55,296 nucleotides of DNA from Acidobacteriota bacterium (lineage in GTDB: Bacteria > Acidobacteriota > UBA4820 > DSQY01): positions 1 to 55,296 of the forward strand of contig JAJYLT010000024.1 in the NCBI GenBank assembly GCA_021787565.1. The letters run 5' to 3'. The notes under the pieces are model-generated. The model worked only from the letters and a program-made list of their open reading frames with translations, made no database searches and had not been told where the DNA came from. Positions 39,195-46,690 of this stretch are shown in pieces (position 1 is the stretch's first letter; every line of letters begins with the position of its first letter). The position numbers and the translations under genes were made by a program.

Positions 39195-39504
39195 GGGGCG
39201 GGGCGAAGGGGTGCGGGGAAACGGGGAGGTTTCCCCGCGGCGGAGGGCTGCCTGCGCGAGGGCGGGGGGAGCAGCGACGACGAGCGGAGCGAGGAGGAGC
39301 GCCGAGGGGCCGCCGAAGGCGGCTCTTCGAGGGGCGTGGGGAACGGAAAGGTTCCCCACAGCGAAGGCTCACTCACGCGAGGGCAAGGGAAAGCAGGGCG
39401 CGAAGCGCCTGCCGGAAGGGACCGGCCTAGGTCCCTTCTGGAGAGCGAGCCTGCGAGCGACGGGCCGGCCGAGGCCCCCCTTCGAGAGCGCGTTCTCGCG
39501 CGAG
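39195..39504 (+). mobile_element. GC-rich hairpin repeat element, two tandem units (copies 2 and 3)
   Basis: Unit one starts with a GGGGAAACGGGGAGGTTTCCCC hairpin region (near 39215-39237), followed by GAGGGCGGGGGGAGCAGCG and CGACGACGAGCGGAGCGAGG, almost identical to the core of copy 1. Unit two (from about 39336) starts with GTGGGGAACGGAAAGGTTCCCC-type sequence, then GAGGGCAAGGGAAAGCAGG, and ends with GGGCCGGCCGAGGCCC and a GAGCGCGTTCTCGCGC hairpin that abuts the second copy of the phosphodiesterase 3' end. No gene is supported here. Confidence 0.75.
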
Positions 39505-39585
39505 GCCCCGACCGTCTGCGCCCTGCTGGGGATTGCGCCGCCACCCAGAGCGGAGGGTAGCGCCCTCTTCCCCCCCGACCGCTGA
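39505..39585 (+). repeat. 3' end of the phosphodiesterase gene (copy B)
   Basis: Second copy of the 81-base gene end, stop codon at 39583-39585. It is followed at 39586-39655 by a further copy of the element's first hairpin (GGGGAAACGGGGAGCGTGTCCCC region), as copy A is. Confidence 0.85.
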
Positions 39586-39712
39586 ACGGGGGGGCGCCGA
39601 GGGGAGGGGCGGGGGCGAAGGGGTGCGGGGAAACGGGGAGCGTGTCCCCGCGCGTGACCGTGCTAGAGTGGGCCGTTCAACGGGCCCGTGCGGCCTGGGG
39701 AGGGATAGCACC

Positions 39713-39880
39713 ATGGCGGCGAGGGTCCCCGCCGGGGTCCGCAACCTGCTCTTCGCCCAGATCGCCTCGCAGATGGGGGACGCCGCCTTCGGCGTCCTCC
39801 TCCTCTTCGGAACGATCGCCGTGCTGGCGGCCCTCTGCGGACCCGCCGCGTGGCTGAGCCGGGAGTTCCGGAGCGCGTGA
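39713..39880 (+). pseudogene. Remnant of an MFS transporter
   Basis: A 55-codon frame. The first 30 residues (VRNLLFAQIASQMGDAAFGV) match the start of a major facilitator transporter. The following segment (TIAVLAALCGPAAWLSRE) resembles the last helix and tail of such a protein, so most of the twelve-helix protein has been deleted. It starts within a plausible context (GGGAGGG nine bases before ATG) but cannot transport. It lies between the repeat cluster and the CTAG-ended palindromic element. Confidence 0.45.
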
Positions 39881-39919
39881 TGGCCCCGCCCTCTTTGCTT
39901 TCAGAATCCGGTGACGCTG

Positions 39920-40117
39920 CTAGTGTTGTGTCCCCGTCATGTGTTTACAGTGGCCTTTCCCCGGGACACAACACTTCCCAAGGGGCTCCGCCCCTAGGGC
40001 GCCCGCCTTCGGCGGGCTGTTACCCCGAAAGAGCGGGGAGGCTTCCTCCCCGCGCCCCTCCGTGTGCTGTCTGTCGCCTGCTTCCATTGTGAACCTATCA
40101 CTGAGACAGCACACTAG
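39920..40117. mobile_element. 198-bp palindromic MITE-like element with CTAG ends
   Basis: Outer ends CTAGTGTTGTGTC (39920-39932) and, inverted, CTAGTGTGCTGTC (40105-40117) match at 11 of 13 positions. Each end also forms its own hairpin: GTGTTGTGTCCCCG (39923-39936) with CGGGACACAACAC (39962-39974), and GTGTGCTGTCT (40062-40072) with AGACAGCACAC (40104-40114). The interior carries three GC-rich hairpins (AGGGGCTCCGCCCCT, CCCGCCTTCGGCGGG, GCGGGGAGG..CCTCCCCGC). No coding capacity. A TA duplication within CTAG would fit IS630-type transposition, which is inference. Confidence 0.65.
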
Positions 40118-41583
40118 CCCTCGTCGGAGGGGAACTTCCAGGCGGCGAGGAGAGCGAAGGCGAGCGTGAAGGACAGGAGGATGGCCACGGCGGGCAGGGC
40201 CGAGGCGAGGCCGAGGCCGCGCCACGTGACGCCGTCCAGGGCATCCATGGCCCAGCGGGTGGGCAGGAGGAGCGTCGCCTTCTGGAGCCAGGCCGGGAAG
40301 ATGAAGGCGGGCACCCAGGCGCCGCCCAGCATGACGAGGATCAGGACGGCGAAGACGGCCAGCCCTCGGGTGGCTTCGGGGGTCCGGCCCAGGGCGGCCA
40401 GGAGGAGGCCGAAGGCCGAGGCCATGAGGGCATACGCCACGGCCAGCAGGAGGAAGCCCGGCCAGCTCCCCTGGACCCGGACGCCGAAGACCGCCATCCC
40501 AAAGCCCATGCAGACGAGGAAGATGGCGAGGGAGATGAGGGCTCCGCTGATTCCCCGGGCGAGGAGCAGGGTGGAGCGGTGCAGCGGTGCCGCGAGGAGC
40601 CGCTTCCAGATCCCCGTCCGCCGCTCCAGCAGTATCCCCATACCGAATTCGATGGAGGCCATGAGGATGAACTGGAGGGCCATGCCGCCGAAGGAGTGGG
40701 CGTAGCCGTTGTACACCTCTCCGACGCGGGCCGTGACCTCCTCCTCCTTGGTGTCATAGGGTACGCCGATGCCCCCCCGGGGTCCGAGAGCCTCCGTCTT
40801 CTCGCTCGTCGAGTGGTCCTGCAAGTTCACCACGCTCTGGAGGAGGGCCGTGAGGTCCTTCCGGTCGGAGGGCGCCATGGCCTTGTCCTCCGAGACCTGC
40901 CGGAGGGCCTGGCGCGCCGAACGAAGCCCCGCCGGGCCGCTGAAGGCCTCCTTGCTCACCACCTCCATGACGTGCTGAGTGAGGATGCCGCGAAGCATGC
41001 CCGCCTCCGCCGTGTGGGACGGGTCCCTCAGGAGGATGAGGCTGGGTTTGTCCCTCTGGCGGAAGATGGCGTTGCGGCTCTGGGGGTCCACCCCCACCGT
41101 GGGCTCGTCGAGGAGGAGGACGGAAGGATCGTGGAGCAGGCCGGCGGCCAGGTTGAGGCGCCTCTTCATGCCGCCGCTGAAGCTCTTCACCCTGCTGGAG
41201 GCACGCTCCAAGAGGCCCACGAAGGCGAGCCCCTCCTCCACGGCGCGGTCCAGCCCCGGCCCCCCCAGCCCGTATAGGGCGCCGAAGAGGCGCAGGTTCG
41301 CCTCCGCGGTGAGGCCATCGAAGAGGGCGAGGTCCTGGGGAACCAGGCCGAGCGCCCGCTTGGCGGCGCCGTTCGTGGAGGGAGGCCGGCCCATGAGCAG
41401 AACCTCCCCTCCGTCCGGGGCCAGGAGGCCCGCGATCATGGACACGGTGGTGGTCTTGCCCGCCCCGTTGGGGCCGAGCAGTCCGAGGATCTCGCCGGGT
41501 TCGAGGCTCAGGGAGACGTCTTCGACCGCTCTCAACGTGCCGTAGTTCTTCGCGAGGCGACGGGCTTCCAGGAGGGGTGCCAT
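40114..41583 (-). CDS. ABC transporter ATPase fused to ABC-2 permease by apparent deletion
   Basis: A 489-residue frame. Residues 1-175 are an ABC-2-type ATPase: Walker A LLGPNGAGKTTTVSMIAG, Q-loop GLVPQDLALFDGLT, signature FSGGMKRRLNLAAGLL, Walker B VLLLDEPTVGVDPQSRNAIF. Immediately afterwards the sequence reads RQRDKPSLILLRDPSHTAEA, which is the extracytoplasmic part of an ABC-2 permease, followed by five or six membrane helices (MALQFILMASIEFGMGILL onward). The ATPase lacks its H-loop and C-terminal part and the permease lacks its first membrane helix, so this looks like an in-frame deletion between two adjacent genes rather than a functional half-transporter. The stop codon is supplied by the CTAG end of the adjacent palindromic element. 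Confidence 0.8.
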   Translation of the reverse strand: MAPLLEARRLAKNYGTLRAVEDVSLSLEPGEILGLLGPNGAGKTTTVSMIAGLLAPDGGEVLLMGRPPSTNGAAKRALGLVPQDLALFDGLTAEANLRLFGALYGLGGPGLDRAVEEGLAFVGLLERASSRVKSFSGGMKRRLNLAAGLLHDPSVLLLDEPTVGVDPQSRNAIFRQRDKPSLILLRDPSHTAEAGMLRGILTQHVMEVVSKEAFSGPAGLRSARQALRQVSEDKAMAPSDRKDLTALLQSVVNLQDHSTSEKTEALGPRGGIGVPYDTKEEEVTARVGEVYNGYAHSFGGMALQFILMASIEFGMGILLERRTGIWKRLLAAPLHRSTLLLARGISGALISLAIFLVCMGFGMAVFGVRVQGSWPGFLLLAVAYALMASAFGLLLAALGRTPEATRGLAVFAVLILVMLGGAWVPAFIFPAWLQKATLLLPTRWAMDALDGVTWRGLGLASALPAVAILLSFTLAFALLAAWKFPSDEG

Positions 41584-41616
41584 GCACCCTCCAACGGAGA
41601 GGGGCGCCGGAATGTT

Positions 41617-41790
41617 TCAGGCGGGGCCGGCGGGATCGAGCAGCTCTTCGGGCACGTCGATCTCCATCCGCAGCATGGCGGAGGAGAAGGTCTTGCCCTG
41701 GGCGTCCGTCTGGAGGGCCTGCGTGCCGCCTCCCCCGAGGCTCTCGTGGAGGAGGAAATTGAGCGCGCCGATTCGGATGAGGCTCTTCAT
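41617..41790 (-). CDS. 57-residue conserved-looking small protein coupled to folP
   Basis: The ATG at 41790 overlaps the folP stop (ATGA), and the frame (MKSLIRIGALNFLLHESLGG ... EIDVPEELLDPAGPA) continues to 41617 with codon use like its neighbours. The tight coupling argues for a real gene. No signal peptide, membrane helix or family recognised. It sits between folP and the fused ABC gene, 33 bases before the latter. Confidence 0.5.
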   Translation of the reverse strand: MKSLIRIGALNFLLHESLGGGGTQALQTDAQGKTFSSAMLRMEIDVPEELLDPAGPA

Positions 41791-42998
41791 CGTCCCTCTC
41801 GACCCAGCGCGGCCGGTTCTTCGGACCTCTTTCCCATCATGGCCGCCGCACAGGCGAGGGCCTGCCGGTGCTCCTTCACGTCGTGGACGCGGAGGATGTT
41901 CGCCCCGTGGAGAAACGCGGCGGTGTGGAGCGCCAAGGTCCCCGGCAGGCGATCCTCGGGGCCGGCCCCCGTGAGCACGCCGATGGTGCTCTTGCGGGAG
42001 GCGCCCAGAAGGATCGGGTAGCCGAGCGCCCGCAGCCCCTCAAGCTCCGCCACGAGCGCCAGGTTGTCCTCGGGGCGCTTGGCGAATCCGAATCCCGGGT
42101 CCACCACGAGGGTTCCCGCGCTCAGGCCCGCCGCCTCGGCCGTCCGCACCCTCTCGAAGAGTTCGAAGGCCACCTCGGCCGCCGCGTCCTGGTAAAAAGG
42201 CGCCTCCTGCATGGTCTTGGGAAGGCCGCGCGAGTGCATGAGCACGATGGGCGCCCGCCGCTGGGCACAGAGGGGGATCATCGCCTCATCGGACCTTCCC
42301 GCGGAGACGTCGTTGATGAGGTCGGCCCCGGCATCGAGGGCCGCCTCGGCCACGGCCGCCTTCGTGGTGTCCGCCGAAATGGGGAGGTCGGGCAGCACAC
42401 GGCGCAGCTCCCGGAGGGGCGGCAGCAGGCGCCGGAGCTCCTCCTCGATGGGGACGGTATCGCTGCCCGGGCGGCTCGATTCGGCGCCGAGGTCCAGGAG
42501 GTCGGCGCCCTCCTCCGCCAGCCGAAGCGCGTGCGCCACGGCCGCCTCGGGCGCAAGAAACCTTCCGCCGTCGGAGAAGGAGTCGGGGGTCACGTTGAGC
42601 ACGCCCATGAGGAGGCAGGGGCTCTTCTCGAGCAGGTCCCGGCCGCGAACCATCAGGGCCGGCCGGCGGGCGCTCCGGTCCAGGGTGTCGGCCAGGGCCG
42701 AGGCCACTTCGCCCATGTGCTCCCATTTGCTCAGCGAATCGACGAGGCGGGAAAAGGCGTGGCGCGGACCGCGAATCGCGAGGCCGCCCGCGGGCGAGGA
42801 AAGCGTATCGACCCAGAGGGATGGGCCCAAGGCGGCCGCGAAAATCCGTCCCACCTCTTCGAGCACGGCCGCCTGGCGGGGCGAGAGGCCAAAGGCGCGT
42901 ACACCAAAGGCCGGCTCCAAACGCCCAGTGCCGGGAAGGGGAAGGAACAGGATCCCGTTCTGGCCGGGGGCCGGATGACCCGCAGCCCGCCCGTCCAT
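41787..42998 (-). CDS. folP: Dihydropteroate synthase
   Basis: A 403-residue protein, about 120 longer than typical FolP. The catalytic TIM barrel starts near residue 125 with LLMGVLNVTPDSFSDGG, the pterin-binding signature, followed by LLDLGAESSRPGSDTV, DTTKAAVAEAAL, LINDVSAGRSDEAM, VLMHSRGLPKTMQ and VVDPGFGFAKRPEDN, and LLGASRKSTIGVLTG. It condenses dihydropterin pyrophosphate with p-aminobenzoate in folate synthesis. The N-terminal extension has no recognised domain. It follows ftsH by seven bases, the widespread ftsH-folP order. folE, the first pathway enzyme, lies at 48815. Confidence 0.93.
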   Translation of the reverse strand: MDGRAAGHPAPGQNGILFLPLPGTGRLEPAFGVRAFGLSPRQAAVLEEVGRIFAAALGPSLWVDTLSSPAGGLAIRGPRHAFSRLVDSLSKWEHMGEVASALADTLDRSARRPALMVRGRDLLEKSPCLLMGVLNVTPDSFSDGGRFLAPEAAVAHALRLAEEGADLLDLGAESSRPGSDTVPIEEELRRLLPPLRELRRVLPDLPISADTTKAAVAEAALDAGADLINDVSAGRSDEAMIPLCAQRRAPIVLMHSRGLPKTMQEAPFYQDAAAEVAFELFERVRTAEAAGLSAGTLVVDPGFGFAKRPEDNLALVAELEGLRALGYPILLGASRKSTIGVLTGAGPEDRLPGTLALHTAAFLHGANILRVHDVKEHRQALACAAAMMGKRSEEPAALGREGR

Positions 42999-43005
42999 GG
43001 AGCCC

Positions 43006-44928
43006 TCAGGCCCCGCCCACGGGACCCGAGAGGCTCGGCGAGGGGGAGATCGCGGGCGTGCCCGGAGAGGGCTCCGGCGAGGAGGCGGCCGCTTCGCCCA
43101 CGGCCGGCGGCACCGGGCGGTCCGGGAGCGGCTCGCCCTTCATGATGGCCGTGAACTCCTCCTTGTCCAGCACCTCCCGGTCCAGGAGGGCGCGGATGAG
43201 GTGTTCCATCTGGGGCTTGCGCTGGGTCAGGAGATCGCGCGCCGTCTGCTGGGCCTGCAGGACGATCCGCTTGACCTCCTCGTCGATCTCCTGGGCGGTG
43301 CGCTCCGAGTACTGGTTGCGCACCCCCGTCTCCCAGAAGGGCATGAATTGGGCCTTGTCGGAGTTGTACGACAGCGGTCCGAGTTTCTCGCTCATGCCCC
43401 AGGCCGTGACCATCTTCCAGGCCATCTCGGTGGCCTTCTCGAAGTCGTTTCCGGCGCCCGTGGTGATGGAGCCCAGGAACAGCTCCTCGGCCGTCCGGCC
43501 GCCCAGCATGACGGCGATCTCAGCCTCCAGATATTCCTTGCTGTAGTTGTACTTGTCGTCCATGGGGAGCTGCTGGGTGACGCCGAGGGCCATGCCGCGG
43601 GGCACGATGGAGACCTTGTGAATGGGGTCGGCCGCGGGGAGGTTGTAGGCCACCACGGCGTGGCCCGACTCGTGGGTGGCCACCACCTTCTTGTCCTCCT
43701 CGGAGAGGATCATGGAGCGCCGCTCGGACCCCATGAGGACCTTGTCCTTGGCGAACTCGAAATCCTCCATCTCCACGGCCTTGACGCCGCGCCGCGCGGC
43801 CCGGAGCGCCGCCTCGTTGGCGAGGTTGGCCAGGTCGGCCCCGGAGAAGCCCGGTGTTCCCCGGGCCACGACAGAGAGATCCACGTCATCGGCGACCTTG
43901 AGCCCTCGCACGTGCACCCCGAGGATCTCCTCGCGCCCGCGCAGGTCGGGTCGCGGCACCACGATGCGCCGGTCGAAGCGGCCCGGCCGCAGGAGGGCCT
44001 GGTCGAGCACGTCGGGCCGGTTGGTGGCGGCGATGATGATGACGCCCTCGTTGGCTTCGAAGCCGTCCATCTCCACGAGGAGCTGGTTGAGGGTCTGCTC
44101 CCGCTCCTCGTGGCCGCCGATGTTGCCCATCCCCCGGTTCCGCCCCACGGCGTCGATCTCGTCGATGAAGACGATGCAGGGGGAGTTTTTCTTGGCCTGC
44201 TCGAACATGTCGCGCACGCGGCTGGCGCCCACGCCCACGAAGAGCTCCACGAACTCGGAGCCGGAGATGGAGAAGAAGGGCACCCCCGCCTCGCCGGCGA
44301 TGGCCTTGGCGAGGAGGGTCTTGCCCGTTCCGGGCGCCCCCATGAGCAGAACGCCCTTGGGGATCTTGCCGCCCAGCTTGGAGAACTTCTGGGGCTCCTT
44401 CAGGAACTCGATGATCTCGTAGAGCTCCTCCTTCACCTCTTCGATGCCCGCCACGTCCTTGAAGGTGATCTTGTTCTTGGCTTCTCCGACCATACGGGCC
44501 TTGGACTTGCCGAAGCTGAAGGCCTTGTTCCCGCCGGACTGCATCTGGCGCATGAAGAAGATCCAGAAGCCGATCATCAGGACGATGGGCAGGATGTAGG
44601 CCAGGGCGAAAACGTACTGGCCCGAGTTCGGCTCCACCGACTTCACGTCCACACCCTTGGCCACCATCTGCGGGGTGTAGTTCTGAAGGTCGGGCGGGAG
44701 GTTCGTCGTGTAGTGAGTGGCCCCGTCGATGGCCTGCTTGAGCTCACCGTGGACGGCCGTGCCTTTGATCACGGCGCTCACGATCTGCCCCTGCTGAACG
44801 AGCTGATCGAACTTGCTGAAGGGGAGATCCGTCTCCTTGAGCGTAGCCTTTCTCAGGAGCCCGATGGAGACGGCGATGACGACGAAGATCAGGGCCCAGA
44901 GGATCAAATTCCGTAACTGCTGGTTCAC
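43006..44928 (-). CDS. ftsH: ATP-dependent zinc metalloprotease FtsH
   Basis: A 640-residue inner-membrane AAA+ protease. GTG start with GGGAGC upstream. Two N-terminal helices (residues about 5-25 and 107-127, [17 protein letters not shown]) flank a periplasmic segment. AAA motifs: Walker [16 protein letters not shown] near 205, Walker [18 protein letters not shown] region [17 protein letters not shown]. The zinc protease site is [13 protein letters not shown] near 421, with the third ligand in the later helix region. The Pro/Ser-rich tail is a little longer than usual. It degrades misfolded and regulatory membrane proteins. Operon order tilS-hpt-ftsH-folP is conserved across many phyla. Confidence 0.97.
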   Translation of the reverse strand: MNQQLRNLILWALIFVVIAVSIGLLRKATLKETDLPFSKFDQLVQQGQIVSAVIKGTAVHGELKQAIDGATHYTTNLPPDLQNYTPQMVAKGVDVKSVEPNSGQYVFALAYILPIVLMIGFWIFFMRQMQSGGNKAFSFGKSKARMVGEAKNKITFKDVAGIEEVKEELYEIIEFLKEPQKFSKLGGKIPKGVLLMGAPGTGKTLLAKAIAGEAGVPFFSISGSEFVELFVGVGASRVRDMFEQAKKNSPCIVFIDEIDAVGRNRGMGNIGGHEEREQTLNQLLVEMDGFEANEGVIIIAATNRPDVLDQALLRPGRFDRRIVVPRPDLRGREEILGVHVRGLKVADDVDLSVVARGTPGFSGADLANLANEAALRAARRGVKAVEMEDFEFAKDKVLMGSERRSMILSEEDKKVVATHESGHAVVAYNLPAADPIHKVSIVPRGMALGVTQQLPMDDKYNYSKEYLEAEIAVMLGGRTAEELFLGSITTGAGNDFEKATEMAWKMVTAWGMSEKLGPLSYNSDKAQFMPFWETGVRNQYSERTAQEIDEEVKRIVLQAQQTARDLLTQRKPQMEHLIRALLDREVLDKEEFTAIMKGEPLPDRPVPPAVGEAAASSPEPSPGTPAISPSPSLSGPVGGA

Positions 44929-45068
44929 TGCTGCTCCCTTCGGTCAGGCTGCCGGCCAAGGCATCGGAGGATCGGGGGAACGGGCACCGGCCGGAGCCTT
45001 CGACTCGAGACCTCCAACCCGCGGGCCGGGTCTCTAACCTATGATGCGGAACGCCCGCGGTGGTGACA

Positions 45069-45590
45069 TCATTCCGGTTCCACCCAGGTGATGAAGGGGA
45101 GGTTCCGGAATCTCTCCTGGTAATCCAGGCCGTAGCCCACCACGAACTTGTCCGGCACGGTGAACCCCCGGTAGTGGACGGGCACCTCGATCCGCCGGGC
45201 CTCGGGCTTGTCCAGGAAGGCGGCGACCCTGAGGGAGGCGGGAGCCCGCTCGGCGTCCAGGTGCTTGAGGAGGTAGTCCAAGGTGATGCCCGTGTCCACG
45301 ATGTCCTCGATGATCAGCACGTGCCGGTCAGCCAGATCGAGGCTGGAGGTGAAGAGGATGGAAGCGTGCTGTCCGTCCACTTGGCTCTTCATCTCGATGA
45401 GCGCGAGGCGGACGTCCCCCTGGATGTGCCGCATGAGGTCGGCGAGGAAGGGGATGGAGCCCTTGAGGATGGCGCAGAGGACGAGCGTCTTCCCCTCGTA
45501 GTCCCTTTGGATCTGGCGGGCCAGCTCCGATACCCGCTGCTGGATCTGCTGCTCCGTGAACAGAATGCCGTGGGCCAGCTTCATGGTCAT
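45069..45590 (-). CDS. hpt: Hypoxanthine phosphoribosyltransferase
   Basis: A 173-residue purine salvage enzyme that converts hypoxanthine (and guanine) with PRPP to the nucleotide. Its ATG at 45590 overlaps the tilS stop (ATGA). Motifs: LVLCAILKGSIPFLADLMRH, the flexible catalytic loop region, the PRPP-binding VLIIEDIVDTGITLDYLLKH, and DKFVVGYGLDYQERFRNLPF near the C-terminus. All standard residues are present. tilS-hpt-ftsH is a conserved trio. Confidence 0.96.
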   Translation of the reverse strand: MTMKLAHGILFTEQQIQQRVSELARQIQRDYEGKTLVLCAILKGSIPFLADLMRHIQGDVRLALIEMKSQVDGQHASILFTSSLDLADRHVLIIEDIVDTGITLDYLLKHLDAERAPASLRVAAFLDKPEARRIEVPVHYRGFTVPDKFVVGYGLDYQERFRNLPFITWVEPE

Positions 45591-46588
45591 GATCTCGTCC
45601 TGCCGGCGGACAGCGCCCGCAGCCGGATCCCCGCCTCTTCTCGGACGCCGGCCCATCCCCCGGGGAGGGCCACCGTGGCTCCCGGGCGCGCTTCCCGCAA
45701 GGCCCAGAGGGCCCGCAGATGGCGTTCGCCGATGCTGCGGAGGTGTCCCCGCACCAGAGCCAGTCCCTGGCGCAGGGCTTCCAGCCCCTCGCCCCGAGGG
45801 AGAGCGGCCAGTGCATCACACCGGTAATATAAGGTACCCGCGCTCAAATCCGCAAATTCCAAGGGATTCGACCCAGGTCCCGCCTCGGCGGCGAGGCGGG
45901 CCAGGGCCGACAGGCGGCGGGTGAATCCCGGCATGGAGGCCTCCAGGACGGGCATCACGTCCAGCCTGAGGCGGTTGCGCAGAAAGCGCCGGTCCCTGTT
46001 GGAGGAGTCCTCGATGTAGCTCAGCCCGCACGCGGCGGCGGCCTCTCGCAGCTCGGGGCCGGAAAATTTCAGGACGGGCCGCAGGACCCTGCCCACCACG
46101 GGGCGGATGGCCGCCAGGCCCTGCAACCCCGTGCCCCGGTGGATTCTGAGGAGCACGGTCTCGGCCTGGTCGTCCCCCGTGTGGGCCGTGGCCAGCCAAT
46201 CCCAGCGTCCTCTTTCTCGCATCGATTCCAGGGCCGCGTAGCGGCCCTCCCGGGCCCACTCCTCCCAGCTCTGGGCGGGGGCGGGCTTGCCGCGAAGGGT
46301 GACAGAGGCGCAGGAAAGGCCCAGGGTCTCTGCCAGGCGGCGCACGAACTCCTGATCGCGGTCCGCCTCCTCTGCCCTGAGATTGTGGTGGACGTGGGCC
46401 AGGCCCAACGCCAGGTCGGGGCGGGGGCGGGCCGAGAGGAACAGGGCGAGCATCCCCACCGAGTCCCCGCCGCCCGACACGGCCAGGAGCAGGCGTTGGC
46501 CGCCCGCCAGCGGAAGTTCCTTGAGGTCTCGCCTGAAGCGCTTGAGAAGAGGATGGTGGCGGTGCAGGGACTTGAACCCCGGACACAA
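45587..46588 (-). CDS. tilS: tRNA(Ile)-lysidine synthetase
   Basis: A roughly 330-residue N-type ATP pyrophosphatase with the PP-loop LLLAVSGGGDSVGMLALFLS near the N-terminus, HVHHNLRAEEADRDQEFV, LATAHTGDDQAETVLLRIHR with the His/Asp metal motif, and IEDSSNRDRRFLRNRLR, all diagnostic of TilS. It changes C34 of the CAU-anticodon tRNA-Ile to lysidine. No ATG, GTG or TTG lies between the tRNA gene and the PP-loop: the only in-frame starts are TTG 46588 and GTG 46615, both inside the tRNA, or a CTG at 46567. The start is therefore uncertain. C-terminal anticodon-binding domain of long TilS proteins is reduced. Confidence 0.88.
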   Translation of the reverse strand: MCPGFKSLHRHHPLLKRFRRDLKELPLAGGQRLLLAVSGGGDSVGMLALFLSARPRPDLALGLAHVHHNLRAEEADRDQEFVRRLAETLGLSCASVTLRGKPAPAQSWEEWAREGRYAALESMRERGRWDWLATAHTGDDQAETVLLRIHRGTGLQGLAAIRPVVGRVLRPVLKFSGPELREAAAACGLSYIEDSSNRDRRFLRNRLRLDVMPVLEASMPGFTRRLSALARLAAEAGPGSNPLEFADLSAGTLYYRCDALAALPRGEGLEALRQGLALVRGHLRSIGERHLRALWALREARPGATVALPGGWAGVREEAGIRLRALSAGRTRS

Positions 46589-46630
46589 CGGATATGAGCC
46601 GTTTGCTCTAACCACCTGAGCTACACCGCC
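46554..46630 (-). tRNA. tRNA with CAU anticodon (Met or Ile2)
   Basis: A complete 77-base cloverleaf with encoded CCA. Acceptor GGCGGTG pairs with CACCGCC; the D-arm GCTC/GAGC, anticodon stem AACGG/CCGTT with loop CTCATAT, and T-arm CGGGG-TTCAAGT-CCCTG are all intact. The anticodon is CAU. Acceptor pairs 4-69 and 5-68 are G-C, which differs from the E. coli Ile2 pattern and favours elongator tRNA-Met, but the position directly before tilS keeps tRNA-Ile2, the TilS substrate, in play. Not an initiator, since the 1-72 pair is G-C. Confidence 0.93.
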
Positions 46631-46640
46631 CCGGCCCGAA

Positions 46641-46670
46641 AGTATACGGAAGGGGGCGATCTCCTGTCAA
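46641..46670 (-). promoter_or_regulatory. Consensus sigma-70 promoter for the tRNA-tilS operon
   Basis: On the minus strand TTGACA (46670-46665) and TATACT (46646-46641) are 18 bases apart, and the tRNA 5' end lies 10 bases further on. This is the closest match to consensus in the window, as expected for a tRNA promoter. Confidence 0.8.
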
Positions 46671-46690
46671 TTCGGCGTCTGCCGGCGTGG

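Noticed and set aside
39211-39585. Open frame across the hairpin element ending in the duplicated phosphodiesterase tail
   Set aside because: Most of it is element sequence (DDERSEEERRG-type residues). Only the last 27 codons derive from a gene, as a duplicate.
42997-44916. 639-codon open frame antisense to ftsH
   Set aside because: Mirror of the ftsH coding sequence; His/Leu/Gly-rich residues without domain features.
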